A DNA stretch of 64,000 bases from Methanoregula sp. (GCA_041645435.1 JBAZQB010000002.1:186001-250000), one strand, 5' to 3'; shown: positions 54,737 through 64,000, counted from the stretch's first letter. Notes: generated from the letters alone by a model not told the origin. Program-made: numbers and translations.

Positions 54737-56593
54737 TTATCCGTTCCTGCCGGTGGTTGCCGCATCGATCTCTTTTCTTAAGATCTCGCTGACCAGCCTG
54801 CCGTCCACCGAGCCCCGCACTTCTTCCATCACGAGGCCCATGAGAGGGCCAAGCGCGGCTTTTCCCTTCTCTTGTACAAAGTCCGAGCGGGTGGCGATGA
54901 TCTTTCTTACGATGGTTTCGAGGTCTGCGCGCGAGATGGCGGGAGCGAGCTGCGCAAGCGCTGCATCAACGGTACTACCCGCAGCGATACTGCGGAGGAG
55001 GTCCGGAATCGCTTCCTTTGCCGCACGCCCGTTTTCCACGGCATGCCAGATCGCGAGGTAACTCTCATCCGGTACCGCACGTATCCCGACGCCTTCGCGC
55101 CGGAGTTCGGTCGCGGTGGAGAGGATGGTGAATGCGGCAAGTTTGGGTTTGATCTTTTCGTTGACCGCTCTTTCAAACAGTGGCAGTTTATCTGATGCTG
55201 CCAGCTGGAGTGCATAATTCAGGTCGATGGCATAGTCCTTTGCGTACCGTTCAGCCTTGTGCGTGAGCAGTTCGGGTATGATGACTGCGTTCCAGCGCTC
55301 CTTGCCGATAATAACCGGCAGGACATCTGTCTCAGGATACATCCTTGCCGCGCCGGGCAGCGGGCGCATGTACGCGGTGCTGCCTTCCTCCAGCATCTTC
55401 CGCGTCTCTTCCGGTACGGGAGTATCGGAGAGTGCCATGCCTGCCCTTATGATCACCTGGCTGAGGGCACACGCCGCCTGCTTCTCGTTTGCTCCCGATA
55501 CGATGATAACGCAGTCCTGCGCTTCTGCATGCATGTGGCTGCGCAGGATGGCAACTTCCTCTTCAGTCACGCCGTACGCGGGCAGCTCATCGGTATGAAA
55601 AATACCGCCTACCCCGCATTTTTTTGCGTAATCCGACATCTCGCTGCCGAGGCGGCGGCCCGGCTGGATCTCGCGTCCCACGAGCCCGGCAAATCCTTTG
55701 AGCGTGATCGCAGAGATTCGCTTTGCCTTTTTGAGAACCGCCGATTTCGTCTCTTTGAACAGGCCGGTCACGTCCTGCGCCGCTGCATGGGCAACCGATG
55801 CATTCCGCTTCTTCAGTTCATCGCGGATGGCAAGGAGTGCCTGTTGTCGCTGTACCTCGCGCTTCACGACTTCTGCTATGAGATCGAGTTCCTGCACGCC
55901 CTTGATCTCAACGCGTGCACCGCTTGCAATCGAGATATTCACATCCTGCCGGATCGTGCCGATCCCTCGCTTGACTTTTCCCGTTGAGCGCAGCACCATA
56001 CCGATATACTCGGCCATCTTCTGCACTTCCTCGGGAGTGTGCATGCAGGGTGACGTGGTGATCTCGATGAGCGGAATACCGAGCCGGTCGAGCGAGAAGC
56101 AATCGTCTTTTACCCGCTGTGCCGCCTCCTCTTCAAGACAGATGGTCTCGATCTCCCCGCCGTTCGGGAGTGCTCCTTTGACCGCCACGAGCGCCGTGCG
56201 CTGGAACCCGCTCGTGTTCGAGCCGTCGATGACCAGTTTGCGCATCGTGTGGATCTGCGGGATCGGGGTCATACCGAACATTTTCCCGATCGTCAGGCAG
56301 ACCGCGAGCGCTTCATCGTTGAGCGGTGCCGGGGGTTCCTCATCGTTCTCGACAAGGCAGGTGGTATCATAGGTATAATACTGGAACTTCCGGTCGCGCT
56401 TCATCTCCTCTTTCGCTGCCCGGTCGATCTCACCCATCTCGCTCTCGGTGGCCCGGAGGTACCGGAAAAATTCCCCGCTGTGCCCGCTCACTTCACGGAG
56501 GCTCGTCGGGCAGTGGCAGAACAGTTTTTCCTTCGTATCCAGCTGCTGGTGGATCTCGATGCCCGCTACCAGTCCCAGCGCCTTATAATCCAT
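54737..56593 (-). CDS. gatE: Glu-tRNA(Gln) amidotransferase subunit E
   Basis: 618 residues; the tRNA-binding/kinase subunit of the archaeal GatDE, which converts Glu-tRNA(Gln) to Gln-tRNA(Gln). GLVAGIEIHQQLDT, IGTIRQDVNISI and the C-terminal GatB/YqeY tail are present. Start overlaps gatD by 11 bases. Confidence 0.96.
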   Translation of the reverse strand: MDYKALGLVAGIEIHQQLDTKEKLFCHCPTSLREVSGHSGEFFRYLRATESEMGEIDRAAKEEMKRDRKFQYYTYDTTCLVENDEEPPAPLNDEALAVCLTIGKMFGMTPIPQIHTMRKLVIDGSNTSGFQRTALVAVKGALPNGGEIETICLEEEAAQRVKDDCFSLDRLGIPLIEITTSPCMHTPEEVQKMAEYIGMVLRSTGKVKRGIGTIRQDVNISIASGARVEIKGVQELDLIAEVVKREVQRQQALLAIRDELKKRNASVAHAAAQDVTGLFKETKSAVLKKAKRISAITLKGFAGLVGREIQPGRRLGSEMSDYAKKCGVGGIFHTDELPAYGVTEEEVAILRSHMHAEAQDCVIIVSGANEKQAACALSQVIIRAGMALSDTPVPEETRKMLEEGSTAYMRPLPGAARMYPETDVLPVIIGKERWNAVIIPELLTHKAERYAKDYAIDLNYALQLAASDKLPLFERAVNEKIKPKLAAFTILSTATELRREGVGIRAVPDESYLAIWHAVENGRAAKEAIPDLLRSIAAGSTVDAALAQLAPAISRADLETIVRKIIATRSDFVQEKGKAALGPLMGLVMEEVRGSVDGRLVSEILRKEIDAATTGRNG

Positions 56594-57809
56594 GAGCTGA
56601 CCTCCGGTTCAATTCGCCTTTGAGATCGGTCTGCATCATCGCAGCCGCTTTTGCCGGGTCTTTCCCGTTGCCCAGCACCCACATCATCTTCACGAGTGCC
56701 ACTTCAGGAAGCATGTCGCCCCCTTCTATGACTCCTGCGTTGAGGAGATCGCGCCCGGTATCGTATACCCGGTCGCAGACCCGCCCGTGCATGCACTGCG
56801 AGGTCATTACAACGAGTGTGCCTGCGTCAACAAGTTGTTTGATGGCCGGAATGAGCAGCGTGCTCACATGCCCGAGCCCGGTGCCCGAGAGCACGAGGCC
56901 CTTGTAGCCTTCATATGCCCTGAACAAATCCGGAGACATGCCCGGGTAGAACTGCAACAGGGCGCAGTGGGGTTCGAGGGTATCGTGAAGGGCAAGGGTA
57001 TGACTTCCGCGCCGGACTGCATCCGGTGCCAGGGTGACCGTGCGGGACGGGTACGCAACCGACCCGATGGCCGGCAGCCCCACGCTCTGGAATGCATCGC
57101 GGCGTGAGGTGTGCATCTTGCGCACTCTCGTGCCCCGGTGAATTGCGCAGGTGTCGTCGTTCGTGGTTGCGTGCATGACGACGGCAACTTCGCCCAGACC
57201 GCTGGTTGCTGCGGCAGCGGCACAGATCGCGTTCATCGCGTTGTCGCTTGATGGCCGGTCGGCCGATCGCTGCGAGCCGACAAAAATAATCGGGACGGGC
57301 GTGTCGAGCATGAAACTGATCGCGGCTGCACTGTAGGCCATCGTGTCGGTGCCGTGCGTGACGATGATACCGGCTGCGCCGTTTTTTATCTCCGCATGGA
57401 TTGCCCGGGCAAGTTCCTGCCAGATCGCCGGCGTCATGTTCTCGGAGAGGATGGCCGCGAGCGGGAGGGTGCGGTAATTGGCGATCTGCGCTAGCTCCGG
57501 GATCGCGGTCAGGATATCGCTCGCATCGAACTGGCTGGAGACCGAGCCGGTGCGGTAATCGATCCGGCTCGCAATAGTCCCGCCGGTGGAGATGATCGAG
57601 AGATCCGGCAGCCCCCCGGTTTTATTCACCACGCGTGATCGCGGGGGTGTCGGGACGGACCGCTCAACACAGGTGCAGGATGCCGGCGGCACCCCGATAT
57701 TGTATCCGGAACTGAGTTTGACCACGGACATGCCATCCCGGCTGGTGATAAAAATTCCCTTGTGGGTCTTGCCCCCGTATTCGCATGACACCAGGTCGCC
57801 GGATTTCAT
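56583..57809 (-). CDS. gatD: Glu-tRNA(Gln) amidotransferase subunit D
   Basis: Asparaginase-like glutaminase subunit, 408 residues. Catalytic threonines in ISTGGTIAS and THGTDTM, plus the Lys/Asp of the asparaginase fold. N-terminal SH3-like domain of ~80 residues typical of GatD. Eight bases after argH. Confidence 0.96.
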   Translation of the reverse strand: MKSGDLVSCEYGGKTHKGIFITSRDGMSVVKLSSGYNIGVPPASCTCVERSVPTPPRSRVVNKTGGLPDLSIISTGGTIASRIDYRTGSVSSQFDASDILTAIPELAQIANYRTLPLAAILSENMTPAIWQELARAIHAEIKNGAAGIIVTHGTDTMAYSAAAISFMLDTPVPIIFVGSQRSADRPSSDNAMNAICAAAAATSGLGEVAVVMHATTNDDTCAIHRGTRVRKMHTSRRDAFQSVGLPAIGSVAYPSRTVTLAPDAVRRGSHTLALHDTLEPHCALLQFYPGMSPDLFRAYEGYKGLVLSGTGLGHVSTLLIPAIKQLVDAGTLVVMTSQCMHGRVCDRVYDTGRDLLNAGVIEGGDMLPEVALVKMMWVLGNGKDPAKAAAMMQTDLKGELNRRSAHGL

Positions 57810-57817
57810 CGCGGTGG

Positions 57818-59299
57818 TTATGCTACCAGCCTCCGTGCACCGGTGATGAGTTCATCCTTTGCTGTTGCCAGTTTTGCCAGCCGTTCGTCAACCAGTGCGG
57901 AATCCTTATCGAGCTGCTTGTGCCGTTCACCGAGTGCAATCTTTGTTGCAAACGGTGCCGGGCCCCCGGGCGCTTTCCGGAGCGCAACCGAATGCACAAC
58001 ATCGAGCGCCTCATCGATCTTTGCCGGGGTGAGCCCTTTTGCGCTCAGGGAGATACCGGCATTGAGCTCCAGCGCTGCTTCATCAAGGGTTGCAAGCGAC
58101 AGGCTGCCTTTCTGCACGGCCCGGCCGACAATATTGTGGGCAGTGCGGAACGGCAGGCCGTAGTTCCTGACCAGTGTATCGGCAAGTTCGGTTGCCGTGG
58201 AAAATCCCTTGCCCGCCTCTTCCTTCATCCGCTCCGTATCAAAATGTGCGCTCGCGAGCATGTCGATGAGCAGGCGCAGGCTGGCCCTGGTATCGTGCAT
58301 GCCCCGCCATATATTGGGCGTGAGTTCCTGGAGGTCGCGGTTGTAACTCATGGGGAGTCCCTTGACGGTCATCATCGCCGCTGAATAGGCGCCAAAGACC
58401 GAGCCGCTCTTTGCCCGCATGATCTCGGCCATATCCGGGTTCTTCTTCTGGGGCATGATGGAGGAGGTTGAACAGAAAGCATCATCGAGCGAGACAAACT
58501 TCACAAACGAGGTGCTCCAGATGATCAGTTCCTCGCAGAGCCGGCTCGTGCCGGCCATCAGGATCGAGAGATCGGCAAGCACTTCGAGAGCGAAATCGCG
58601 TCCTGCCACCGCGTCCATGGTATTGGTCACCAGCCCGTCAAACCCGAGCAGGCGTGCGGTGAGTTCGCGGCTGATGGGGTAACCGGTAGAAGCAAAGGCT
58701 GCTGCACCGAGCGGGGATAAGTTCACCCGCACGTACGCGTCCCTGAGCCGGTCGAAATCCCGCGAGTACATCTGCTCGTAAGCGAGGAGGTGGTGGGCAA
58801 GGGTGGTGGGCTGGGCATGCTGGAGGTGGGTGAACCCGGGCATGACCGTATCCCTGTGTTTCTCGGCAAGCGCAACGAGCACCTCGCGCACTTTTATGAG
58901 TGCTGCCATCTGCTTGAGAAGATCGTCGCGCAGTTTGATCCGGATGCAGGTGGCAACCTCATCGTTGCGCGACCGTCCCATGTGCATCCGTCCCCCGACA
59001 TCGACCCCGACAGATTCGATCAGCATCGCTTCGATCCCGGCATGCACATCCTCGAACCGGTCATCGAATACCTCTTCGGGAATGCCGTTATCGAACAGTT
59101 CCAGCAGTGCCGGTATAAGCTGCTTCGTAATCTCGCGCTCGATGATCTTCTGCTTGTCCAGCATCAGCACATGAGCAATATCCACGAGTACATCAGCGTC
59201 AGCAATGCACCGGTCGGCATGCATCGAGGAGAGAAAGCGCATCATCTCTCCGGTCCTCTCACCTGAAAGGCGCCCCAGCCTCACAACATCGGTTCGCAT
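57818..59299 (-). CDS. argH: Argininosuccinate lyase
   Basis: Last step of arginine synthesis. 493 residues; signature SSIMPQKKNPD and the HLQHAQPTT and GRSRNDEV motifs are intact. Starts the argH-gatD-gatE unit. Confidence 0.96.
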   Translation of the reverse strand: MRTDVVRLGRLSGERTGEMMRFLSSMHADRCIADADVLVDIAHVLMLDKQKIIEREITKQLIPALLELFDNGIPEEVFDDRFEDVHAGIEAMLIESVGVDVGGRMHMGRSRNDEVATCIRIKLRDDLLKQMAALIKVREVLVALAEKHRDTVMPGFTHLQHAQPTTLAHHLLAYEQMYSRDFDRLRDAYVRVNLSPLGAAAFASTGYPISRELTARLLGFDGLVTNTMDAVAGRDFALEVLADLSILMAGTSRLCEELIIWSTSFVKFVSLDDAFCSTSSIMPQKKNPDMAEIMRAKSGSVFGAYSAAMMTVKGLPMSYNRDLQELTPNIWRGMHDTRASLRLLIDMLASAHFDTERMKEEAGKGFSTATELADTLVRNYGLPFRTAHNIVGRAVQKGSLSLATLDEAALELNAGISLSAKGLTPAKIDEALDVVHSVALRKAPGGPAPFATKIALGERHKQLDKDSALVDERLAKLATAKDELITGARRLVA

Positions 59300-59345
59300 T
59301 TAAGTTCACCCACAAATAGTACTGTTGTTTTTGGCGGCGGACTGA

Positions 59346-59879
59346 TTAAATCCACGCCTTTTTTGCCGCAAGTTCGATCGCTGCCTGAACAGATTCCTTG
59401 GGAATGATCGTTGCTACGGGCACACGGATGATCTGTTCAATGACACTCGATACAATGGGTGCGCAGACGACCGCGATCGCACCCTCGCGTTCAGCCCGGA
59501 CGGCTGCAACAATCGCATCTTCCATCGTATGCACGGGATACTCACGCACCCGCATACGGTGCCCGTCGATATCGGTCACCCGCTCCTCAACACTTTCAAG
59601 GACGGAACGCGCGGCAATCAGCCCGATGAACGCCTCGTCGCCCACATGGTATAACTGGCGCAGGGCATGAATGATCGCCCGCAGGGTGGAGAGGTTGGGC
59701 GATCGTTTTCCATGCATGATCTTGTAGAGAGAACTTTGTGCGATCCCGCTCTTTTCCGAAAGTTCCCGCACGCTGATACGCAGATCGTGTTTGAGGAGAT
59801 CATTGAGCGTGGCCACGAACTCCTCATCCGAGACCAGTGCTGCGCGCATGAGCCGGTCGATTGGGTCCACCTGTGCCAT
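59346..59879 (-). CDS. HTH (Xre-type) transcriptional regulator with ligand-like C-terminal domain
   Basis: 177 residues: HTH at ~30-65 (ISVRELSEKSGIAQSSLYKIM), then a ~100-residue domain with REGAIAVVCAPIV and IRVPVATIIPK, likely for effector binding. Divergent from the ABC transporter and just beside a 9-bp-arm inverted repeat, so it probably regulates itself and the transporter. AT-rich box 25-30 bases before the ATG and no ribosome site suggest a leaderless mRNA. Confidence 0.85.
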   Translation of the reverse strand: MAQVDPIDRLMRAALVSDEEFVATLNDLLKHDLRISVRELSEKSGIAQSSLYKIMHGKRSPNLSTLRAIIHALRQLYHVGDEAFIGLIAARSVLESVEERVTDIDGHRMRVREYPVHTMEDAIVAAVRAEREGAIAVVCAPIVSSVIEQIIRVPVATIIPKESVQAAIELAAKKAWI

Positions 59880-59885
59880 ATAACA

Positions 59886-59930
59886 GGTACAATAAGGTTA
59901 ATTATTGATTAATTTTTTCTGTATTGTACC
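59886..59930. promoter_or_regulatory. Inverted repeat between regulator and ABC genes
   Basis: GGTACAATA (59886-59894) and TATTGTACC (59922-59930), perfect arms flanking the AT-rich promoter of the divergent HTH gene. Likely operator for that regulator. Confidence 0.55.
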
Positions 59931-60080
59931 AAAATTGAACATTTTTAATTTTCCGATTCTGGACAGTTATGGCAATTTTATGATACTAAAGTAAAAATTA
60001 CATGATTAAATTAATACAAAAAGGAAGATATCATGTCCTTATAGAGCACTTTTAAATTACTGACAGAACAACTCTCATCT

Positions 60081-61088
60081 ATGAAAACGATGAGAATAAC
60101 TGCAATTGCACTCATTGCCATTGCCCTTCTACTGATCACTGCCGGCTGCACGCAGCCTGCAGGTACTACTCCCACGACAGCCCCGATCAAGGAACTCCGT
60201 ATAGGGTACCAGCCCAGCACCCACCAGATGGCCCACACCACCGCCATGGATAAGGGCTGGTGGCAGCAGGATCTTGGACCTCTCGGCGTCCAGAACGTTT
60301 CCGATAAGGTATTTCCCACCGGCGCTCCCGAGATGCAGGCCATGCTTGCCGGTGACCTTGATGTTGCCTATGTAGGAGCAGCCCCGGTCCTGAGTGCCAT
60401 CAGCACCGGGCTCGATGCCAAGATCGTTGGCGGTGTCAACACGCAGGGCTCGGATCTGGTTATCCGGTCTGACCTCAACTACACCGGTCCGCAAAGTCTC
60501 AAGGGTCTTACTATTGCAACCTTCCAGGCCGGCACTATCCAGGACACCGTCCTTCGCAACTGGCTTGCCAGGAACAATATCTCTGTTGGAACCGGGGCAA
60601 CGGATGTCAAGATCACCGGCATGGGTCCCGGGGATGCGGTTACGGCAATTACTGCCGGCAAGGTCGATGCAGTCTTCCTCCCGCACCCGTCCCCCGCAGT
60701 GATTGAGGCGCAGGGCAAGGGCAAAATCGTGGTCCACTCCGGCGAGATGTACCCGGGCCACACCTGCTGTGTTCTCGTTGTCAGCGGCAAGCTGATCCGC
60801 GAGCACCCGGAGATCGTCTCCCAGATCCTCAAGACCAATGAGAAAGCGGTTGCCTTCAACCTCCAGAACTCAGATGAGGCAGCGGCAATCTATGCTAAGA
60901 AGACCGGTGCAAAAGTCGAGGATGTCAAGGCTTCCTTAAAGGAATGGGATGGCAACTGGGCAACGGATCCGAACCCGATCGTTGCTCCGGTTCTTGACTA
61001 CGCGAAGATCCAGTACGATCTCGGGTATATCAAGACACTCCTGACCAAGGACCAGCTCTTCGACCTGACTTTCTACAAGAAGAACTGA
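60081..61088 (+). CDS. ABC transporter substrate-binding lipoprotein (NitT/TauT type)
   Basis: 335 residues; signal peptide with lipobox ITAGC, Thr/Pro linker, then a SsuA/TauA/NrtA-like periplasmic-binding fold (LRIGYQPSTHQM, PTGAPEMQAMLAGDLDVAYVG). Substrate could be nitrate, taurine, sulfonate, cyanate or bicarbonate; residues do not settle it. First gene of a three-gene import operon. Confidence 0.92.
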   Translation: MKTMRITAIALIAIALLLITAGCTQPAGTTPTTAPIKELRIGYQPSTHQMAHTTAMDKGWWQQDLGPLGVQNVSDKVFPTGAPEMQAMLAGDLDVAYVGAAPVLSAISTGLDAKIVGGVNTQGSDLVIRSDLNYTGPQSLKGLTIATFQAGTIQDTVLRNWLARNNISVGTGATDVKITGMGPGDAVTAITAGKVDAVFLPHPSPAVIEAQGKGKIVVHSGEMYPGHTCCVLVVSGKLIREHPEIVSQILKTNEKAVAFNLQNSDEAAAIYAKKTGAKVEDVKASLKEWDGNWATDPNPIVAPVLDYAKIQYDLGYIKTLLTKDQLFDLTFYKKN

Positions 61089-61189
61089 TCGGGCATTCCC
61101 AACCCTTTTTTTCCTTGAAGTTCTTTATTATACAAAAATATCCGCAGGTGACACCAGAACGGTCCGCTGCGGGCAGAAGGTGAAGTCCC

Positions 61190-61978
61190 GTGGGCACACA
61201 GATTCAGAAGAAGGAAAAGAACTGGTGGCTCGGTGCACTTGCCATCGTGCTCGCGCTCATTATCTGGGAAATTGTGGCGGCAGTGATTATCCGCTACCCG
61301 TTTATCCTCCCCACCCCCACGGATGTCCTGGCTGCATTCATCGGTTTTCTCGATGATGGCACTCTCTTACTGGATCTTGAGACCAGTCTCATTCACTTTG
61401 CCATCGGTCTTGGCGCGGCACTCCTCATTGGCATCCCTCTTGGGATCATGATGGGCTGGAACCGCCGGCTCGATGCCTTTTTTGATCCGCTCATCGAACT
61501 CCTGCGCCCCATCCCCCCGCTGGCATGGATTCCCTTTGCCATTATCTGGTTCGGGCTGACGTCATGGTCGGCCGGGTTCGTCATCTTCATGGGGGCGGTG
61601 TTTCCCATCATCCTCAATACCTACCACGGGTTTCGCAGTGTCCCCCGGATCTTTGTTGAAGCGGCAAAGATGCTCGGGTGCACAAAGAGCAGGGATCTCA
61701 TACGATACATCGCCTTTCCCGCGGCATTACCTTCCGTAGTGGCCGGGATCCGTATCGCCTCCGGTGTAGGCTGGATGTGCCTTGTCGCAGCCGAGCTCTT
61801 CGGGGTATCGAATTACGGGCTCGGTTCACGGCTCTGGTTCTCCTACAACCTCCACCAGATGGACGGGGTGGTTGTGTACATGATCATCCTCGGGCTCATC
61901 GGTCTTGCGTTTGACATGGTGTTCCGGTATTTCATTGACCGGCACTTCCTGAAGTGGCAGACCGGGGTGGTGGCATAA
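61190..61978 (+). CDS. ABC transporter permease (NitT/TauT type)
   Basis: 262-residue six-helix permease; EAAxxLG-type coupling loop reads EAAKMLGCTKSRDLIRYIAFPAALP. GTG start at 61190 with AAGGTGA six bases before it. Ends one base before the ATPase gene. Confidence 0.93.
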   Translation: MGTQIQKKEKNWWLGALAIVLALIIWEIVAAVIIRYPFILPTPTDVLAAFIGFLDDGTLLLDLETSLIHFAIGLGAALLIGIPLGIMMGWNRRLDAFFDPLIELLRPIPPLAWIPFAIIWFGLTSWSAGFVIFMGAVFPIILNTYHGFRSVPRIFVEAAKMLGCTKSRDLIRYIAFPAALPSVVAGIRIASGVGWMCLVAAELFGVSNYGLGSRLWFSYNLHQMDGVVVYMIILGLIGLAFDMVFRYFIDRHFLKWQTGVVA

Positions 61979-61979
61979 T

Positions 61980-62741
61980 ATGGGCAAGCTTGAGATCCGT
62001 GATTTAAACCAGTCTTTCCCCCGCGATGACGGTTCCCGCCTCATTGTCCTGGACCACCTCAATTTTGAGGTTCAGGACAAGGAGTTCGTCTGTATCCTCG
62101 GGTCATCCGGCTGCGGCAAGACCACGCTGCTCCGCCTGATCGCCGGGCTCGATGAGGCACAGGCCGGCTCAATCTTTCTTGATGGCGAGGAGATGAAAGG
62201 CCAGAACCCCAAGGTCGGGATGGTCTTCCAGGAATATTCCCTCTTCCCGTGGCGGACGGTCATAGACAATATCGCCTTTGGCCTTGAGATGAAGGGAATA
62301 CCCAAAGAAGAGCGTTACCGTATTGCCATGCAGTACCTCGAACTGGTCAACCTCTCGCAGTTCAGGGACAGTTTTCCCTCGGAATTATCCGGGGGTATGC
62401 GCCAGCGGGTTGCTGTTGCGCGGGCGCTTGCGCTGGACCCGGTGCTGCTGCTGATGGATGAGCCGTTTGGCGCACTCGACGCGCAGACCCGCAACATGCT
62501 CCAGTTCGAGCTGCTCGAGATCTGGGAAAAGACGAAGAAGACGATCATTTTTATCACCCACAGCGTAGATGAAGCGGTCTTCCTTTCAGACCGGATTATT
62601 GTGCTCACCCCCCGGCCCGGCATGATATGCCATTTTGTCACGATCGATCTGCCCCGTCCCCGGGACCGCACCAGTGTGGAATTCGCCCAGGTCCGGCGGC
62701 ATGTGCTGGATCTTATAAACCAGAAATGTTCAATCCAGTAA
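61980..62741 (+). CDS. ABC transporter ATP-binding protein (NitT/TauT type)
   Basis: 253 residues; Walker A GSSGCGKTT, signature LSGGMRQR, Walker B LLLMDEPFG, H-loop ITHSVDEA. Third gene of the importer. Confidence 0.95.
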   Translation: MGKLEIRDLNQSFPRDDGSRLIVLDHLNFEVQDKEFVCILGSSGCGKTTLLRLIAGLDEAQAGSIFLDGEEMKGQNPKVGMVFQEYSLFPWRTVIDNIAFGLEMKGIPKEERYRIAMQYLELVNLSQFRDSFPSELSGGMRQRVAVARALALDPVLLLMDEPFGALDAQTRNMLQFELLEIWEKTKKTIIFITHSVDEAVFLSDRIIVLTPRPGMICHFVTIDLPRPRDRTSVEFAQVRRHVLDLINQKCSIQ

Positions 62742-62862
62742 GGTTTATTACGCCATATCTCCATTTTATAAAAGCAGTTTGTGAAGCGTAATGGCATGGT
62801 CATCTGATCATTTATGGATGATTATGCCCGCTTTTTGCATTATAATTCAGGAGTAGGACGCG

Positions 62863-63609
62863 ATGGTTAGAAAACCGGCAAAGATGTACAGGAACATTTC
62901 CAAGAAGGCCTATACACGGCGCGAATATATGGGCGGTGTTCCGGGAAGCAAGATTGTTCAGTTCGAGATGGGAAACCTCTCGCAGGAATTCCCGACCGAA
63001 GTTGACCTCATTGTCGAAGAGTCATGCCAGATCCGGCACAGCGCTCTTGAGGCAGCCCGTATCACGACCAACCGGCGCCTGATGAAGGATGTCGGCCGGT
63101 CGAACTTCCACTTCAAGGTACGGGTTTTCCCCCACCATGTCCTGCGCGAGAACAAGCAGGCTACCGGTGCCGGTGCGGACCGTGTGTCTGAAGGCATGCG
63201 TCTTGCCTTTGGCAAAGCAGTCGGGACTGCAGCCCGGGTAAGTTCCGGCCAGAAGCTCCTGACGGTATATTCTACTCCCCAATACCTCGAAAAGATCAAG
63301 GATGCACTCCGCCACGCGGGTTACAAGCTTCCGACTCCTGTTCACCTCAAGGTGAGCGAGATCAAGGTCAGCGGCAGGATCATCGCAGCCCCCAAGCTTG
63401 TGGGTGAGAAGGTTGTTGCAGCACCGGTTGTTGTCGAAGAGGCAGCAGCAGCTGAGCCCGCCAAGGGTGGCAAGGATGCCGCCAAGGCAGCAGCACCGGC
63501 AGCAAAGGGTGGCAAGGAAGCAGCACCGGCAAAGGGCGGTAAGGACGCAGCACCCGCCAAGGCCGATGATAAGAAAGGCGGCGCCCACGCAAAGGGCGGC
63601 AAGAAATAA
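62863..63609 (+). CDS. rpl10e: Ribosomal protein L10e with repetitive C-terminal extension
   Basis: Large-subunit protein of the L16/L10e fold near the tRNA sites. The first ~175 residues are canonical (MVRKPAKMYRN, QIRHSALEAARI, MRLAFGKAVGTAARV). About 70 extra residues follow: an Ala/Val linker and four to five AKGGKDAA-like units ending in KGGKK. Archaeal L10e usually ends near 170-180. TATA-like TTTTATAAAAG lies near 62763-62773. Alone in its unit. Confidence 0.93.
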   Translation: MVRKPAKMYRNISKKAYTRREYMGGVPGSKIVQFEMGNLSQEFPTEVDLIVEESCQIRHSALEAARITTNRRLMKDVGRSNFHFKVRVFPHHVLRENKQATGAGADRVSEGMRLAFGKAVGTAARVSSGQKLLTVYSTPQYLEKIKDALRHAGYKLPTPVHLKVSEIKVSGRIIAAPKLVGEKVVAAPVVVEEAAAAEPAKGGKDAAKAAAPAAKGGKEAAPAKGGKDAAPAKADDKKGGAHAKGGKK

Positions 63610-63610
63610 C

Positions 63611-63636
63611 TTTTTATTTTTCCTGTCTTTTTTTTC
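63611..63636 (+). terminator. T-rich terminator after rpl10e
   Basis: Two T runs (five and eight or nine) directly behind the stop codon, fitting archaeal termination. Confidence 0.55.
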
Positions 63637-64000
63637 GGATTTGTTCTTTTTTGCACCGCAGGGTGTGTTTATTGGATGTAATGGCTCGTATTCGCAGATC
63701 AATCCGGTCAGGATTGTAAAGAAGTATAACCTGTTTAAAAAAAATGTTCTGAAAACGAATTTTTTTGGAGAGCAGGGGTCCCGGTGCCGGAATCTGACAG
63801 GGTGTGCTAATCTCTCTCAAGTCCGACAGTGCCCGCGTCGTGAAAATATTACACCTGCTTATTTTCAGAATAAAAATGCCGGGTCGTTTTACAGAATTGC
63901 ATTTCGATAATTTATTAGGGTTTTACTAATGAATGTGTTAATATTCAAAGAAAAAATTGAGAGATATCAATGCTGAAATCAAGTCCTCGGAATTGGGTTC
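63637..64000. other. Gene-free right edge
   Basis: No frame worth reporting. AT content rises towards the end, as in a promoter region for a gene beyond the window. Confidence 0.6.

Noticed and set aside
63342..63910. Overlapping frames on both strands of the rpl10e tail
   Set aside because: Produced by the low-complexity GC-rich repeat; the L10e frame explains the sequence.

Overview
The window is chromosomal DNA of a methanogenic archaeon, most likely order Methanomicrobiales (Methanoregula-like; genus not certain). The evidence is a methenyl-H4MPT cyclohydrolase gene at the left edge, archaeal ribosomal proteins (L7Ae, S28e, L24e, S10, L10e), EF-1alpha, GatD/GatE, a CetZ-type tubulin homologue, archaeal CobZ/CobS/CobT-family cobalamin genes, and several families (DUF3821, DUF5350, DUF5806, DUF2070, DUF2298/YYY) that I associate with euryarchaea and methanogens. 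These assignments come from reading the translations; no database search was run.

Layout. 1-9.1 kb: mch end, an archaellin-like lipoprotein, a CDF metal exporter, a P-type ATPase, a threonine synthase/nitrilase/small-membrane-protein/MarC string on the minus strand. 9.1-10.4 kb: ribosomal block L7Ae-S28e-L24e-Ndk. 10.5-15.4 kb: overlapping minus-strand cluster for surface glycans (FAD oxidoreductase, GT2, flippase-like protein, DUF2298 protein). 15.6-17.9 kb: CetZ with a membrane-anchored helical protein. 18.5-21.7 kb: EF-1alpha, S10 and an Agl23-like membrane protein. 22.4-25.3 kb: cobalamin lower-loop genes and GMP synthase glutaminase subunit. 25.4-31.5 kb: DUF3821 surface protein, nitroreductase, HPS-RraA fusion, ACT protein and two PaaK/F390-synthetase-like ligases. 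31.7-39.4 kb: a solo Cas1, acylphosphatase, an 1185-residue helical-repeat protein, GlmM, MobB and a DUF5806-like protein.

39.4-49.5 kb is an accessory region unlike the rest: AT-rich, gene-poor, with two decayed IS481-like transposases head to head, a third coding relic, an intact XerA-like recombinase with a near-perfect 24-bp inverted repeat upstream, a MITE-like element abutting its stop codon, dispersed 21-bp repeats, a GC-rich hairpin repeat with compensatory changes, a tRNA-Gln, a zinc-ribbon membrane protein, a two-TM potassium channel and a 5'-truncated TnpB beside a 140-bp cluster of GC-rich hairpins.

49.6-64 kb returns to dense core genes: an overlapping operon ending in Dph6 and DUF2070, DUF5350, the argH-gatD-gatE operon, a divergent regulator facing a NitT/TauT-type ABC transporter with an inverted repeat between them, and ribosomal protein L10e carrying an unusual Lys/Ala/Gly tail. 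tRNA-Gln and GatDE, which charges it in archaea, both lie in this window.

The strongest candidates for follow-up are the CetZ/membrane-protein pair, the solo Cas1 with an apparently substituted metal ligand, the hairpin repeats of the accessory region, and the near-cognate start of the DUF2298 gene.
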